Assembly (NCBI RefSeq): GCF_003318165.1
Contig: NZ_QOCB01000115.1
Location: 1 to 64,000, forward strand
Reading direction: 5' to 3'
Source of the DNA: Psychromonas sp. B3M02
GTDB taxonomy: Bacteria; Pseudomonadota; Gammaproteobacteria; Enterobacterales; Psychromonadaceae
DNA: 64,000 nucleotides
Below the pieces are notes generated by a model. That model worked only from the letters and a program-made list of their open reading frames with translations. It was not told the DNA's origin and made no database searches. Positions 26,923 through 34,885 of the stretch are shown piece after piece. Numbering within the stretch: position 1 is the first letter of the stretch; every line of letters begins with the position of its first letter. The translations under genes and the position numbers were made by a program.

Positions 26923-27081
26923 ATGGATATCATTAGAATCATTTTTGCTGTTTTATTGCCACCACTAGGTGTTTTTTTACAAGTCGGATTCTCATGGACA
27001 TTAGTCTTGAATATCATTTTGACGCTTTTCGGTTATATCCCGGGGATTATCCATGCGATTTGGGTTATCGCAAGAAAGTAA
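26923..27081 (+). CDS. Pmp3/YqaE family membrane peptide (52 aa)
   Basis: A 52-residue proteolipid-like peptide (MDIIRIIFAVLLPPLGVFLQ... ending AIWVIARK) with two hydrophobic helices and the family PPLGV motif. Pmp3/YqaE peptides are stress-induced membrane proteins linked to salt and cold tolerance and to membrane-potential control. AAGGA lies 7 bases before the ATG. A sigma-54 promoter is readable upstream, and it flanks the stress cluster. The gene is short but unmistakable. Confidence 0.92.
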   Translation: MDIIRIIFAVLLPPLGVFLQVGFSWTLVLNIILTLFGYIPGIIHAIWVIARK

Positions 27082-27148
27082 CAAAATAGATTCGGTTTAA
27101 TACTTACCGGTTGGGATGGTCAGTAGGTGGACACCGAAACTTAGCTCG

Positions 27149-27169
27149 TTCCCATGCTGTGCATGGGAA
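27149..27169. repeat. REP-like palindrome TTCCCATGC–GCATGGGAA
   Basis: Perfect 9-bp arms around TGT, of the same class as the imperfect copy at 12127-12147. Confidence 0.7.
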
Positions 27170-27268
27170 TGCATATGTACTTAGATAAGTTGGTGTTAAG
27201 AGTTTGGTTCAACTGCGCTTAGGCAGAGAGGGTGAAGAGGCAAAGGGTTGAGAGAGTAGGTTGAGAGA

Positions 27269-27345
27269 GGACACCCATAAACTTTATTGTTTACTTAACT
27301 CCCTCAAAACAATATTTCCTTACCAATAACTTATCGTAGAAAGTA
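27269..27345. repeat. Dispersed ~75-bp repeat (copy 2)
   Basis: It starts GGACACCCATAAACTTTATT and stays alignable with 28464-28540 over about 75 bases (shared ATAACTTA near the end). It lies beyond the 3' end of the hydroxyacid dehydrogenase gene. Confidence 0.65.
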
Positions 27346-27398
27346 CCGAAAATAGTTAGTTTCGTTATTTAAAATAGTGGTGTGGCCTACTTTTTTAT

Positions 27399-28364
27399 TC
27401 AACTAATAACACAATTTTTTGTTAAATCTCCAATGTAAGCTGCTTTGAGGTTTTCTATTGCACATGTAATCATTGCAACTCTTGTTTCTGAGGTTGCAGA
27501 GCCAATATGGGGGAAGAGTGTTACATTTTTTAACTCCATTAAAGGAGAGCTTTGTGGAAGTGGCTCGACTTGGTAAACATCCAAACCTGCGGCTCTTATT
27601 GTTTGATTTTTTAATGCGATGGCGAGTGCATCTTGGTCAACTACATTTCCTCGTCCACCATTAATGAAAATGGCTGAACTTTTCATTAATTCAAGCTCTC
27701 TTTGGCCAATGAGTAGGTCTGTTTGTTGATTAGCGGGTAATATTGAGCAAACAAAATCTGAATCAACTAATAATTCGTCAAGCTCCATTTTTTGTGCGTT
27801 GAAGTTTTTTTCTGCTTTTGAGTTTACACTGCGGTTATAGTAATTTATTGGCATGTCAAACCCCAAATTCGCTCGTTTAGCAACGGCATAACCTATGCGC
27901 CCCATACCTAATATGCCGAGTTTTTTACCATGAATATCGACACCAAAATAATCATCTTTTAAGTTATTAGACCATTTGCCGGATGTCACGAAGTTATTTA
28001 ACTCAGTGGTTCGTCTTGCTGAGCACATGATTAAAGTAAAAATAGTGTCAGCAGTAGTATCAGTTAAGACATCGGGAGTGTGCATTAATGCAATGTTGCG
28101 TGATTTCAGGTACTCAAGATCAAAGTGATCATAGCCAACTGAGATGGTTGATATTACTTTTAAATTCAGAGCGTGCTGTAAAATTTCTTGAGGTAATTTA
28201 ACGCCAGAGCCAATTAAGCCAATGGCATCTTTAATTTCATGGATAAATTCTTGTAAATTACTTTCATCAATTTTATCAAAACAGATAAGGTTAAACATTT
28301 GGCTTAATAATAACTGCTGTTGTTCTGGGATTTTTTTATATAACACAACTTTATCTTTCATCAT
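27399..28364 (-). CDS. D-2-hydroxyacid dehydrogenase (GhrB-like)
   Basis: A 321-residue NAD(P)H-dependent 2-ketoacid reductase. The dinucleotide fold is GILGMGRIGYAVAKRA (~residue 150). The catalytic Arg is in NGGRGNVVDQDAL, the Glu in LDVYQVEPLP and the His in LFPHIGSAT. The overall pattern resembles glyoxylate/hydroxypyruvate/2-ketogluconate reductases (GhrB) rather than SerA. AAAAGGA precedes two adjacent ATGs. It is a single gene flanked by dispersed repeats on both sides; physiological substrate not determined. Confidence 0.88.
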   Translation of the reverse strand: MMKDKVVLYKKIPEQQQLLLSQMFNLICFDKIDESNLQEFIHEIKDAIGLIGSGVKLPQEILQHALNLKVISTISVGYDHFDLEYLKSRNIALMHTPDVLTDTTADTIFTLIMCSARRTTELNNFVTSGKWSNNLKDDYFGVDIHGKKLGILGMGRIGYAVAKRANLGFDMPINYYNRSVNSKAEKNFNAQKMELDELLVDSDFVCSILPANQQTDLLIGQRELELMKSSAIFINGGRGNVVDQDALAIALKNQTIRAAGLDVYQVEPLPQSSPLMELKNVTLFPHIGSATSETRVAMITCAIENLKAAYIGDLTKNCVIS

Positions 28365-28463
28365 TTTTCCTTTTAAACCGTTTTGATAGGGAGGCAGACT
28401 AAAGTGTTAAATTAATTATTCATGGCTAAAAATGATATAAATAGATCATGGAAAGTAGATCTT

Positions 28464-28540
28464 GGGCACCCATAAACTTTATTGGTTGATTCACTCTCCA
28501 AAAACAAGACTTACTTAGAAATAACTTACTGTTAACAAGG
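28464..28540. repeat. Dispersed ~75-bp repeat (copy 3)
   Basis: GGGCACCCATAAACTTTATT and following bases match copy 2. It lies 85 bases or fewer beyond the stop of the TPR lipoprotein gene. Confidence 0.65.
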
Positions 28541-28548
28541 TTATATCT

Positions 28549-28962
28549 CTATTTAGTCTCAAGGTTTTTCAATAATAATTCTGCTTTCTCTGTGATTGTA
28601 TCATTCGGATTAAAGCTGAGTGCTTTTTCAGCGAATGACTCTGCTTGAGAATTTCTGCCTTGGCGGTAGTTTAATTCAGCTAATTGTAAATAGATTTCAG
28701 GGTTACGTGGAGAGATTCTGATTGCTCGCTCTAAGGTTCGTGTTGCTCCCTGTAAGTTCCCTTGACTTTCTTGTTGCTCTGCAAGGTTTAATAATGAGTT
28801 TAATGCGGAGCGTCGCTTAACGTTATTATCATTACTGTCTGTGGTCGTGCTGCTTGAGTTGGGTGTTATCGGGTCTGTTACCGGTGCGGTGACAGTCGGT
28901 TTGGTGCTACAGGCCCATAAAAAACTAGATAAACAAACAATAGCAATTTTGTGATGCTTCAT
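28549..28962 (-). CDS. TPR lipoprotein, LpoP-like PBP1b activator candidate
   Basis: A 137-residue lipoprotein. The signal peptide ends in the lipobox LWAC (Cys ~18), followed by a Thr/Ser/Pro/Asn linker (~20-50) and TPR-type helices (SALNSLLNLAEQQESQGNLQ, then ERAIRISPRNPEIYLQLAEL and AEKALSFNPND). The gene starts 12 bases after the mrcB stop, with AGGGAGA overlapping that junction, so it is the second gene of an mrcB operon. This arrangement matches LpoP, the TPR lipoprotein reported to activate PBP1b in Pseudomonas. The functional assignment is inferred from domain and position. Confidence 0.75.
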   Translation of the reverse strand: MKHHKIAIVCLSSFLWACSTKPTVTAPVTDPITPNSSSTTTDSNDNNVKRRSALNSLLNLAEQQESQGNLQGATRTLERAIRISPRNPEIYLQLAELNYRQGRNSQAESFAEKALSFNPNDTITEKAELLLKNLETK

Positions 28963-28974
28963 TATTTTCTCCCT

Positions 28975-31245
28975 TTAATCGGTTAAATTACGGAACCAGT
29001 CGATGACTTTATCCGTTGCTCCGCAACGTTTCTCTTGTGTTGGTTCACTGCCACTTATAAATGGTAATTGAATTGCGTTATTACAATTATCTTCTCTGCC
29101 AACACCTGTTTCGCTATCAACCCAACTTAGGGTGATATTTTGGGGTGGCGTATTTTGTAGAGGTTGATAAGCGCGTGCTTTGAAAATATCTGCCCAAACA
29201 CGTAGCGCACCACTTGAGCCTGTTAACCCTGTTGATTTGTTATCATCACGGCCAAGCCAGACGACTGCTTGCATATCTTCTGAAAACCCTGCAAACCAGC
29301 TGTCTCGTAAATCATTTGTTGTGCCTGTTTTTCCTGCAACAGCAAAGTCTGGTAATAACCACTCTAACGCTTTAGCTGAGCCTTCGTGCGTAACAGCCTG
29401 TAATGCGTGGCGTAAGGTATAAATAGAACTGGAATTGAATCGTTTTTCAATATCAATAGGGTAGCTAGTGAGTAATTCTCCGTGTGCATCCACAACTGAG
29501 CTGATTGCTAATAACGGTGTGTAAAATCCACCGGATGAGATGGTTTGATACATTTTAGCCACATCAAGCGGGCTTAATTCTGCGGCTCCTAATGTAATAG
29601 CGGGGACAGCGGGAATATCACTATCAACGCCGAGTTGTTTGATGGTTGATAATATATTATCTAAGCCTAAGTCATTACCTAAACGAGCCGTTGCTTGGTT
29701 GTATGAATGTGCTAATGCTTTATATAAAAGCACATCACCATGATCTTTTAAGTCATAATTTTTAGGTGTCCAACTGGTGCCGTTAGGTAATTTCTGTTCG
29801 TAGGCATCATCACTGATCAGGGTAGCTAAAGTATATTCTTCACTTTTTTGTAATGCGGTTAAATATACTGCGGGTTTCATTAATGAGCCGATTTGTCGAC
29901 GCGCATCTATAGCGCGGTTAAACCCTGCATATTGAGTGTCGGTGCCGCCTACGATTGAAGTAACTGCACCTGTATTTGGTTGTGTAACAATCACGGCTCC
30001 CTGTAACTTATGATCAGGATCTGACTGTTTTTGTTTCTCCATTGCTTTAACTAAGCTAGCTTCAGCGGTTTCTTGAATTAGCGGGTTAAAGTGGGTGAAA
30101 ATAGACAAACCATTTGAGCTTAAATCTTCTGCTTTATAATCATTCTGTAATTGTCTACGCACTAGGTCTAAATAAGCTGGGTAACGTTTATGGCCACTGG
30201 CACTTCGTTCACCAACTTCTAGTGGCGCTTGCTTAGCTAATTCAGCTGCATCTTGATCGAGGCGATCCTCTCTTACGGCAATATCTAACACCAAATTACG
30301 GCGTTTTAATGCGCGTTCAGGGTTACGCCATGGGTTGTAAAAACTTGCGCCACGTACTAATGCCACTAACAGGGCTTGTTGTGAAAGAGATAAATCCTTT
30401 AGATCTTTTTTGAAGTAATACTGACTGGCTAAACCAAAGCCATGAATGGCACGCGGACCATCTTGACCAAGGTATATTTCATTCATGTATCCTTCTAAAA
30501 TATCGGCTTTGCTAGCATGAAACTCCAATAATAACGCCATCAGCGCTTCTTGTGCTTTACGAATTAATGTGCGCTCTGGTGTGAGGTAATAGTTTTTAAT
30601 CAATTGTTGCGTTAGTGTTGATGCACCTTGTGAGAATCCACCATTTTTAATATTGGTCACCATTGCTCGTGCAATACCACGCGGTGAAATCCCGTGATGG
30701 TCATAAAAGTCTTTATCTTCAACTGCCACTAACATTCCTTGTAAAGAATCAGGAACATCTGCCAGTTGTACTAAGATTCTATCTTCATTGTGTGAAGGGT
30801 AGATGCCACCGATCACCAAGGGCTGTAAACGTACTAACGCTTTATTTTCTTCGCTTTCTAGTTTTGATACAAAGCCATTATTTAAGGTGATGTTGATTTT
30901 TTGTGCTGGCGCTAACTCATCACTAAACTGAAATTTAGGGATAAATATTGTGACCTTGTTGCCATTGAACAATGCCTGACCTGGTTTCTTAACGTCTTGA
31001 ACAAAACGATAACCAAGCATGGTCATCTCTTCACGAAGGTCTGTCAACTTGAGTGGTAAGCCTTCATATATCTCTAGAGGTCGAGCATAAACGGTAGATG
31101 CAACTGACCACTGTTTATCTTTAAACGTTGAATTAACGAGGGAGTCTAAGTAGAGGAGGATACCGCTGGCGATGATGACTAATATTATTAATATAGCCCA
31201 TTTTTTATTCAATTTTTGACGAGTTTTCGCGTGTTTATCAACCAA
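28975..31245 (-). CDS. mrcB: Bifunctional penicillin-binding protein 1b
   Basis: A 756-residue inner-membrane peptidoglycan synthase. A short cytosolic tail and one membrane helix (~16-36) precede a UB2H-like region (~60-150), the GT51 glycosyltransferase with catalytic EDKDFYDHHG (~176), and the transpeptidase with GSLMKP (SxxK, ~452), SYN and GKTGTTN (KTG, ~638). It polymerises and cross-links lipid II. The start is TTG with AAGGT upstream. It is followed directly by the TPR lipoprotein gene. Confidence 0.95.
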   Translation of the reverse strand: MVDKHAKTRQKLNKKWAILIILVIIASGILLYLDSLVNSTFKDKQWSVASTVYARPLEIYEGLPLKLTDLREEMTMLGYRFVQDVKKPGQALFNGNKVTIFIPKFQFSDELAPAQKINITLNNGFVSKLESEENKALVRLQPLVIGGIYPSHNEDRILVQLADVPDSLQGMLVAVEDKDFYDHHGISPRGIARAMVTNIKNGGFSQGASTLTQQLIKNYYLTPERTLIRKAQEALMALLLEFHASKADILEGYMNEIYLGQDGPRAIHGFGLASQYYFKKDLKDLSLSQQALLVALVRGASFYNPWRNPERALKRRNLVLDIAVREDRLDQDAAELAKQAPLEVGERSASGHKRYPAYLDLVRRQLQNDYKAEDLSSNGLSIFTHFNPLIQETAEASLVKAMEKQKQSDPDHKLQGAVIVTQPNTGAVTSIVGGTDTQYAGFNRAIDARRQIGSLMKPAVYLTALQKSEEYTLATLISDDAYEQKLPNGTSWTPKNYDLKDHGDVLLYKALAHSYNQATARLGNDLGLDNILSTIKQLGVDSDIPAVPAITLGAAELSPLDVAKMYQTISSGGFYTPLLAISSVVDAHGELLTSYPIDIEKRFNSSSIYTLRHALQAVTHEGSAKALEWLLPDFAVAGKTGTTNDLRDSWFAGFSEDMQAVVWLGRDDNKSTGLTGSSGALRVWADIFKARAYQPLQNTPPQNITLSWVDSETGVGREDNCNNAIQLPFISGSEPTQEKRCGATDKVIDWFRNLTD

Positions 31246-31569
31246 TGTAAGACCTTATGAGAACGAGAAATAAAAAGTAGTCGCATGGTCACTTACAGAG
31301 AAGGTGAATTGCGATTTTTCATTGAAGTAAAGGTCTAGGACAGCTAGCTAGATAAGAAAGTTCACGAGCATTTTAAATCTTGTAAATCTTGACCATATAT
31401 GTCCTTAACTATCTTGCCTTAATATTAAACATGCCTGCATTTACTACTAACCATCTAATCAGCTTTAATTTTTTTATTTTTGAATATAAAGGGAGTGCTT
31501 CGTTAATATTTTCGGTTATCATTTACCTTTATATTTCTATTCTCAATATATGGCTGTCCTAAACTCTTT
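31246..31569. other. Divergent spacer mrcB/glsA
   Basis: AT-rich, with no ORF, clear promoter pair or repeat that I can support. Confidence 0.5.
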
Positions 31570-32493
31570 ATGAAAGATATTAACTTTAAAACGGTATTTA
31601 ACGATATTTTTATTGAACTGCAACCTTTGGAAAATAAAGGGGTTGCGGCTTCTTATATTCCTGAGCTGGCGAAGATTGAACCTGATAAATTAGGGATTCA
31701 TCTAGTACATATTGATAAAGGTAATTTTTATCAAGGTGATAGCCAAGAGCGCTTCTCGATTCAGAGTATCTCTAAAGTATTTTCGCTTACCTTAGCGATG
31801 CGTATTCTTGGTGGTGAGTTGTGGTCACGTGTTGGTGTGGAGCCATCGGGTACGGCGTTTAACTCTTTAATACAATTAGAAGTTGAGAATGGTATTCCTC
31901 GTAATCCATTCATTAACGCTGGGGCCATTGTTATTTGTGATGTCTTGATGTCTTATCTGGATGACCCTAAAGCTGATCTATTAAATTTTGTAAGAAAAAT
32001 AGCCAATAACCAAAGCTTACAATATAACGAAAAAGTAGCTGAATCTGAGAAGCTCACTAGTGATAGAAATAAAGCGCTGATCTATTTAATGCGTGATTTT
32101 GGAAATATTCACAATGATGTGGATGAAGTCTTAGATCTGTATTTTTATCTTTGTTCGATTGAAATGAATTGCTGTGAATTAGCACATTCATTTATGTTTT
32201 TAGTGAGTGGTGGTGTTGACCTGACAACGGGAGAGATGATTGTCAATCCAAGTCAGGCTAAGCGTATCAATGCGGTGATGCAGTTATGCGGGTTTTATGA
32301 TGAAGCAGGGGAGTTTGCTTTTAAAGTTGGGTTACCTGGTAAAAGTGGTGTCGGTGGCGGCATTGTTGCATTACATCCGGGAAAATATGCTGTAGCGGTA
32401 TGGAGTCCTCGATTAAATAAAAAAGGGAATTCATATATGGGAATGAAGGTGTTGGAATTGTTAACCACTAAAATGGAAGACTCCATTTTCTAG
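31570..32493 (+). CDS. glsA: Glutaminase A
   Basis: A 307-residue serine-dependent glutaminase that converts glutamine to glutamate and ammonia. The catalytic SISKVF (Ser-x-x-Lys, ~residue 65), the INAGAIVICD segment (~116) and the GLPGKSGVGGGI loop (~255) are diagnostic of the beta-lactamase-like glutaminase family. Length is normal. The ribosome site is weak. It is monocistronic and divergent from mrcB. It might contribute to acid tolerance by ammonia release, an inference from other bacteria. Confidence 0.95.
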   Translation: MKDINFKTVFNDIFIELQPLENKGVAASYIPELAKIEPDKLGIHLVHIDKGNFYQGDSQERFSIQSISKVFSLTLAMRILGGELWSRVGVEPSGTAFNSLIQLEVENGIPRNPFINAGAIVICDVLMSYLDDPKADLLNFVRKIANNQSLQYNEKVAESEKLTSDRNKALIYLMRDFGNIHNDVDEVLDLYFYLCSIEMNCCELAHSFMFLVSGGVDLTTGEMIVNPSQAKRINAVMQLCGFYDEAGEFAFKVGLPGKSGVGGGIVALHPGKYAVAVWSPRLNKKGNSYMGMKVLELLTTKMEDSIF

Positions 32494-32697
32494 TCTTTAT
32501 CGTGCCGTTTTAGACTTTGGATTTAACCTAAATTAATCTGTTAAATTTGGGCTAAATTATTTTTAAATTTATGAGAAATATTGCTATCTATTTTTAATTG
32601 TTAGGAACATAATCTCGCCGTTAGCAGAGTGCTCAATGCCTCGTATAACGTACGTCAAAGGGTTAGTAGTTGTTTATCTTAATGAAAGGAAAGCATC

Positions 32698-32814
32698 GTG
32701 AGTAAAGGCCAAGACAGTAAAAAAGACGGCAAGAAAAAACCGCTTTTAACAGCCAAAGAAAAAAGAGCAGTAAAAGTTGCTAAAAATGCCAAAGTTGGAT
32801 TTTTAGGTAGATAG
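32698..32814 (+). CDS. Small basic protein (38 aa)
   Basis: A GTG-initiated frame reading MSKGQDSKKDGKKKPLLTAK... and ending AKVGFLGR, with a strong AAAGGA 7 bases upstream and a good terminator at 32825. About a third of the residues are Lys or Arg, suggesting nucleic-acid or membrane-surface binding. I do not recognise a characterised family. The ribosome site, terminator and composition argue that it is real. Confidence 0.65.
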   Translation: MSKGQDSKKDGKKKPLLTAKEKRAVKVAKNAKVGFLGR

Positions 32815-32824
32815 ATATTAGATG

Positions 32825-32854
32825 AAAGGTCATCAATTTAACGATGACCTTTTT
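32825..32854 (+). terminator. Terminator after the 38-aa gene
   Basis: AAAGGTCATC / GATGACCTTT with an 8-base loop followed by Ts. It may also serve the convergent HPP gene. Confidence 0.8.
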
Positions 32855-32887
32855 ACATGATATTCAAGCTTTCTACTGCCTTGTTAG

Positions 32888-33790
32888 TCAACCTTTTGGG
32901 CGCATTTTTTCATTTGCCCACTCTGCAAACTCTTGTAATGTACAACTATCAGTTGTCCCTTTTCTGTCACCATCTGCAATACGATATATGACTAGATAAC
33001 GAGATGGATCTTGATGCTCTCGCTGGTCGATTATTTGGCGCACAGACCACTGCCTCCCGGGTTTGCTATTGGTATAGTAAGCACCAAGTTCCAATACAAA
33101 CTGTTTAATCAATTCTTCGTGGTAAATTGCATCAGCTAAATCAACCACGCGTTTTATTTGTTCGTCACTGGCATCAATCACTAAATCTGAGCGTTTTATG
33201 GCTTGATGAATATGTTGCATCTTAATGCGTCTTGTATCGGGGTGATAGCCAGCGCTTTGGTAGTGCATAAAACTTTGTGGATAGCGCCTCCAATGAAATA
33301 GGTTATTAAAAATCATCGCGATTAAGAATAATATGCTGCAATTGATTAGCGTTGGTGTGATCACATACCAATAACCAAGTCCATGGATAGTTGGTCCACC
33401 GATTACTGCTGCTAATGCTGTTGCTCCACCTGGTGGGTGTAAACTTCTCGTTAAGTGCATGACTAAAATAGATAATGCTACGGCAACTGGTGCTGCGATC
33501 AACATAGGCTCTATCAAGGTTGCACAAGTTACACCAACAATAGCGGAAAAAATATTACCTCCTAAAAAAGCCCAAGGCGTCGATAGCTGACCGTGAGGAA
33601 CTGCAAAAAGCAATACTGCGGAAGCGCCCATCGAAGGCAAGATAGCCACTGAACCCGCATCCCCTGTAAAGTAGACGGTTGCATAAAAACAACAAAATAT
33701 AGCTAACATGCCACCTATTGTTGCGACGGTTTTTTCTGAGTTAACGACGCTACTTTGAATTCCTAAAAATCGAATAATTGCCTGAATCAT
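32888..33790 (-). CDS. HPP family membrane protein
   Basis: A 300-residue protein. The N-terminal ~175 residues form an HPP domain of four to five membrane helices with the name-giving SLHPPGGATAL motif (~115). The C-terminal ~120 residues are soluble and charged (DLVIDASDEQIKRVVDLADA; RQWSVRQIIDQREHQDPSRY), unlike the CBS domains found in some relatives. HPP proteins include nitrite transporters in plastids and cyanobacteria, but bacterial roles vary. It is monocistronic. Confidence 0.85.
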   Translation of the reverse strand: MIQAIIRFLGIQSSVVNSEKTVATIGGMLAIFCCFYATVYFTGDAGSVAILPSMGASAVLLFAVPHGQLSTPWAFLGGNIFSAIVGVTCATLIEPMLIAAPVAVALSILVMHLTRSLHPPGGATALAAVIGGPTIHGLGYWYVITPTLINCSILFLIAMIFNNLFHWRRYPQSFMHYQSAGYHPDTRRIKMQHIHQAIKRSDLVIDASDEQIKRVVDLADAIYHEELIKQFVLELGAYYTNSKPGRQWSVRQIIDQREHQDPSRYLVIYRIADGDRKGTTDSCTLQEFAEWANEKMRPKG

Positions 33791-34100
33791 TTGTTATCAC
33801 TTATGTTATTTATTTTTATTATGATTTGCAGCTGGATACTATTAATCCAAACCTCCCACAAGACGATGGAGGATATAGGGTGAAGTCTTTAAATCAAAGT
33901 AAACTATTTGAATAAGGTATGTTAAATTTGATGGGTATATATGTTAATAGGATTCAATGGTGAACATTTGAGGTATACGCTTGGATAAACTTCGTTAGGC
34001 GTGTTATTTCTGTTACCTTTATTTCAAACTATTCACAAATATCATTAATATAGGGCTGCACCTTACAACGACAATTATAATGATAAGGATTACTGATTTT

Positions 34101-34823
34101 ATGAACAAAACGATTGAGACTATGTTAAGTCACCGTTCGATTCGCCAATATACTGATCAGCCTATAGAGAAATCACAACTGGATACGATTATTCAAGCTG
34201 GATTAGCGGCTTCTTCTTCAAGTATGCTGCAGGTTGTGTCTATCATTAGAGTGACAGATAAAAGTAAACGTAAGTTGTTAGCTGAATACGCAGGTAATCA
34301 AGTGTATGTTGAAAAGGCGACGGAATTTTTAGTTTTTTGTATTGATTACCAACGTCATGCGAGCATTAACCCTGAGGTACAAGCGGACTTTACAGAGCTG
34401 ACACTGATTGGCGCTGTTGATAGTGGCATTATGGCGCAAAATTGTTTGTTAGCAGCTGAATCAATGGGGTTAGGTGGTGTTTATATTGGCGGGTTACGTA
34501 ACAAAATTGAGCTGGTGGATGAATTGCTAGAATTGCCACAGAATACATCAGTATTATTTGGGATGTGTTTAGGTTATCCTGCCCAAGATCCTGAAGTTAA
34601 GCCACGTTTGCCTGCTAATGTGATTATGCATGAAAATCAATATCAGCCGCTTAATATGGACGATATTAAAGGTTACGATCAAGTGATTCATGACTACTAT
34701 GCAAGTCGTAGCAGTAACCAAAAACAAAGCACTTGGTCAGAGCAAGTAACAGGGCAGTTATCTAAAGAATCTCGCCCACATATCCTGCCATACTTAAATA
34801 AAAAAGGGCTAACGAAGCGTTAA
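34101..34823 (+). CDS. nfsA: Oxygen-insensitive NADPH nitroreductase, NfsA-like
   Basis: A 240-residue flavoprotein of the nitroreductase family, the length typical of NfsA. The N-terminal LSHRSIRQYTDQPI binds FMN phosphate; AASSSSMLQ and GGVYIGGLRN are further family segments. It reduces nitro compounds and quinones by two electrons. The ATG at 34101 fits the family length and has AAGGA 11 bases upstream; an earlier in-frame ATG at 34080 has no ribosome site. The 33791-34100 spacer shows nothing else. Confidence 0.88.
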   Translation: MNKTIETMLSHRSIRQYTDQPIEKSQLDTIIQAGLAASSSSMLQVVSIIRVTDKSKRKLLAEYAGNQVYVEKATEFLVFCIDYQRHASINPEVQADFTELTLIGAVDSGIMAQNCLLAAESMGLGGVYIGGLRNKIELVDELLELPQNTSVLFGMCLGYPAQDPEVKPRLPANVIMHENQYQPLNMDDIKGYDQVIHDYYASRSSNQKQSTWSEQVTGQLSKESRPHILPYLNKKGLTKR

Positions 34824-34834
34824 TGATTAGCCAT

Positions 34835-34865
34835 ACTCGCGTGATAAGTAAATAATCACGCGAGT
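34835..34865. terminator. Bidirectional hairpin between nfsA and the DKNYY gene
   Basis: ACTCGCGTGAT / ATCACGCGAGT form a perfect 11-bp stem with a 9-base loop between convergent genes. T-runs are weak. Confidence 0.6.
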
Positions 34866-34885
34866 CAGTTATTGCTAGTATTAGG

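Larger units (their letters stand above)
27082..27398. other. Repeat-rich spacer
   Basis: It contains a partial copy of the dispersed word (GGACACCGAAACTTA, 27129-27143), the palindrome at 27149-27169 and a full dispersed-repeat copy at 27269. No gene is visible. Confidence 0.6.
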
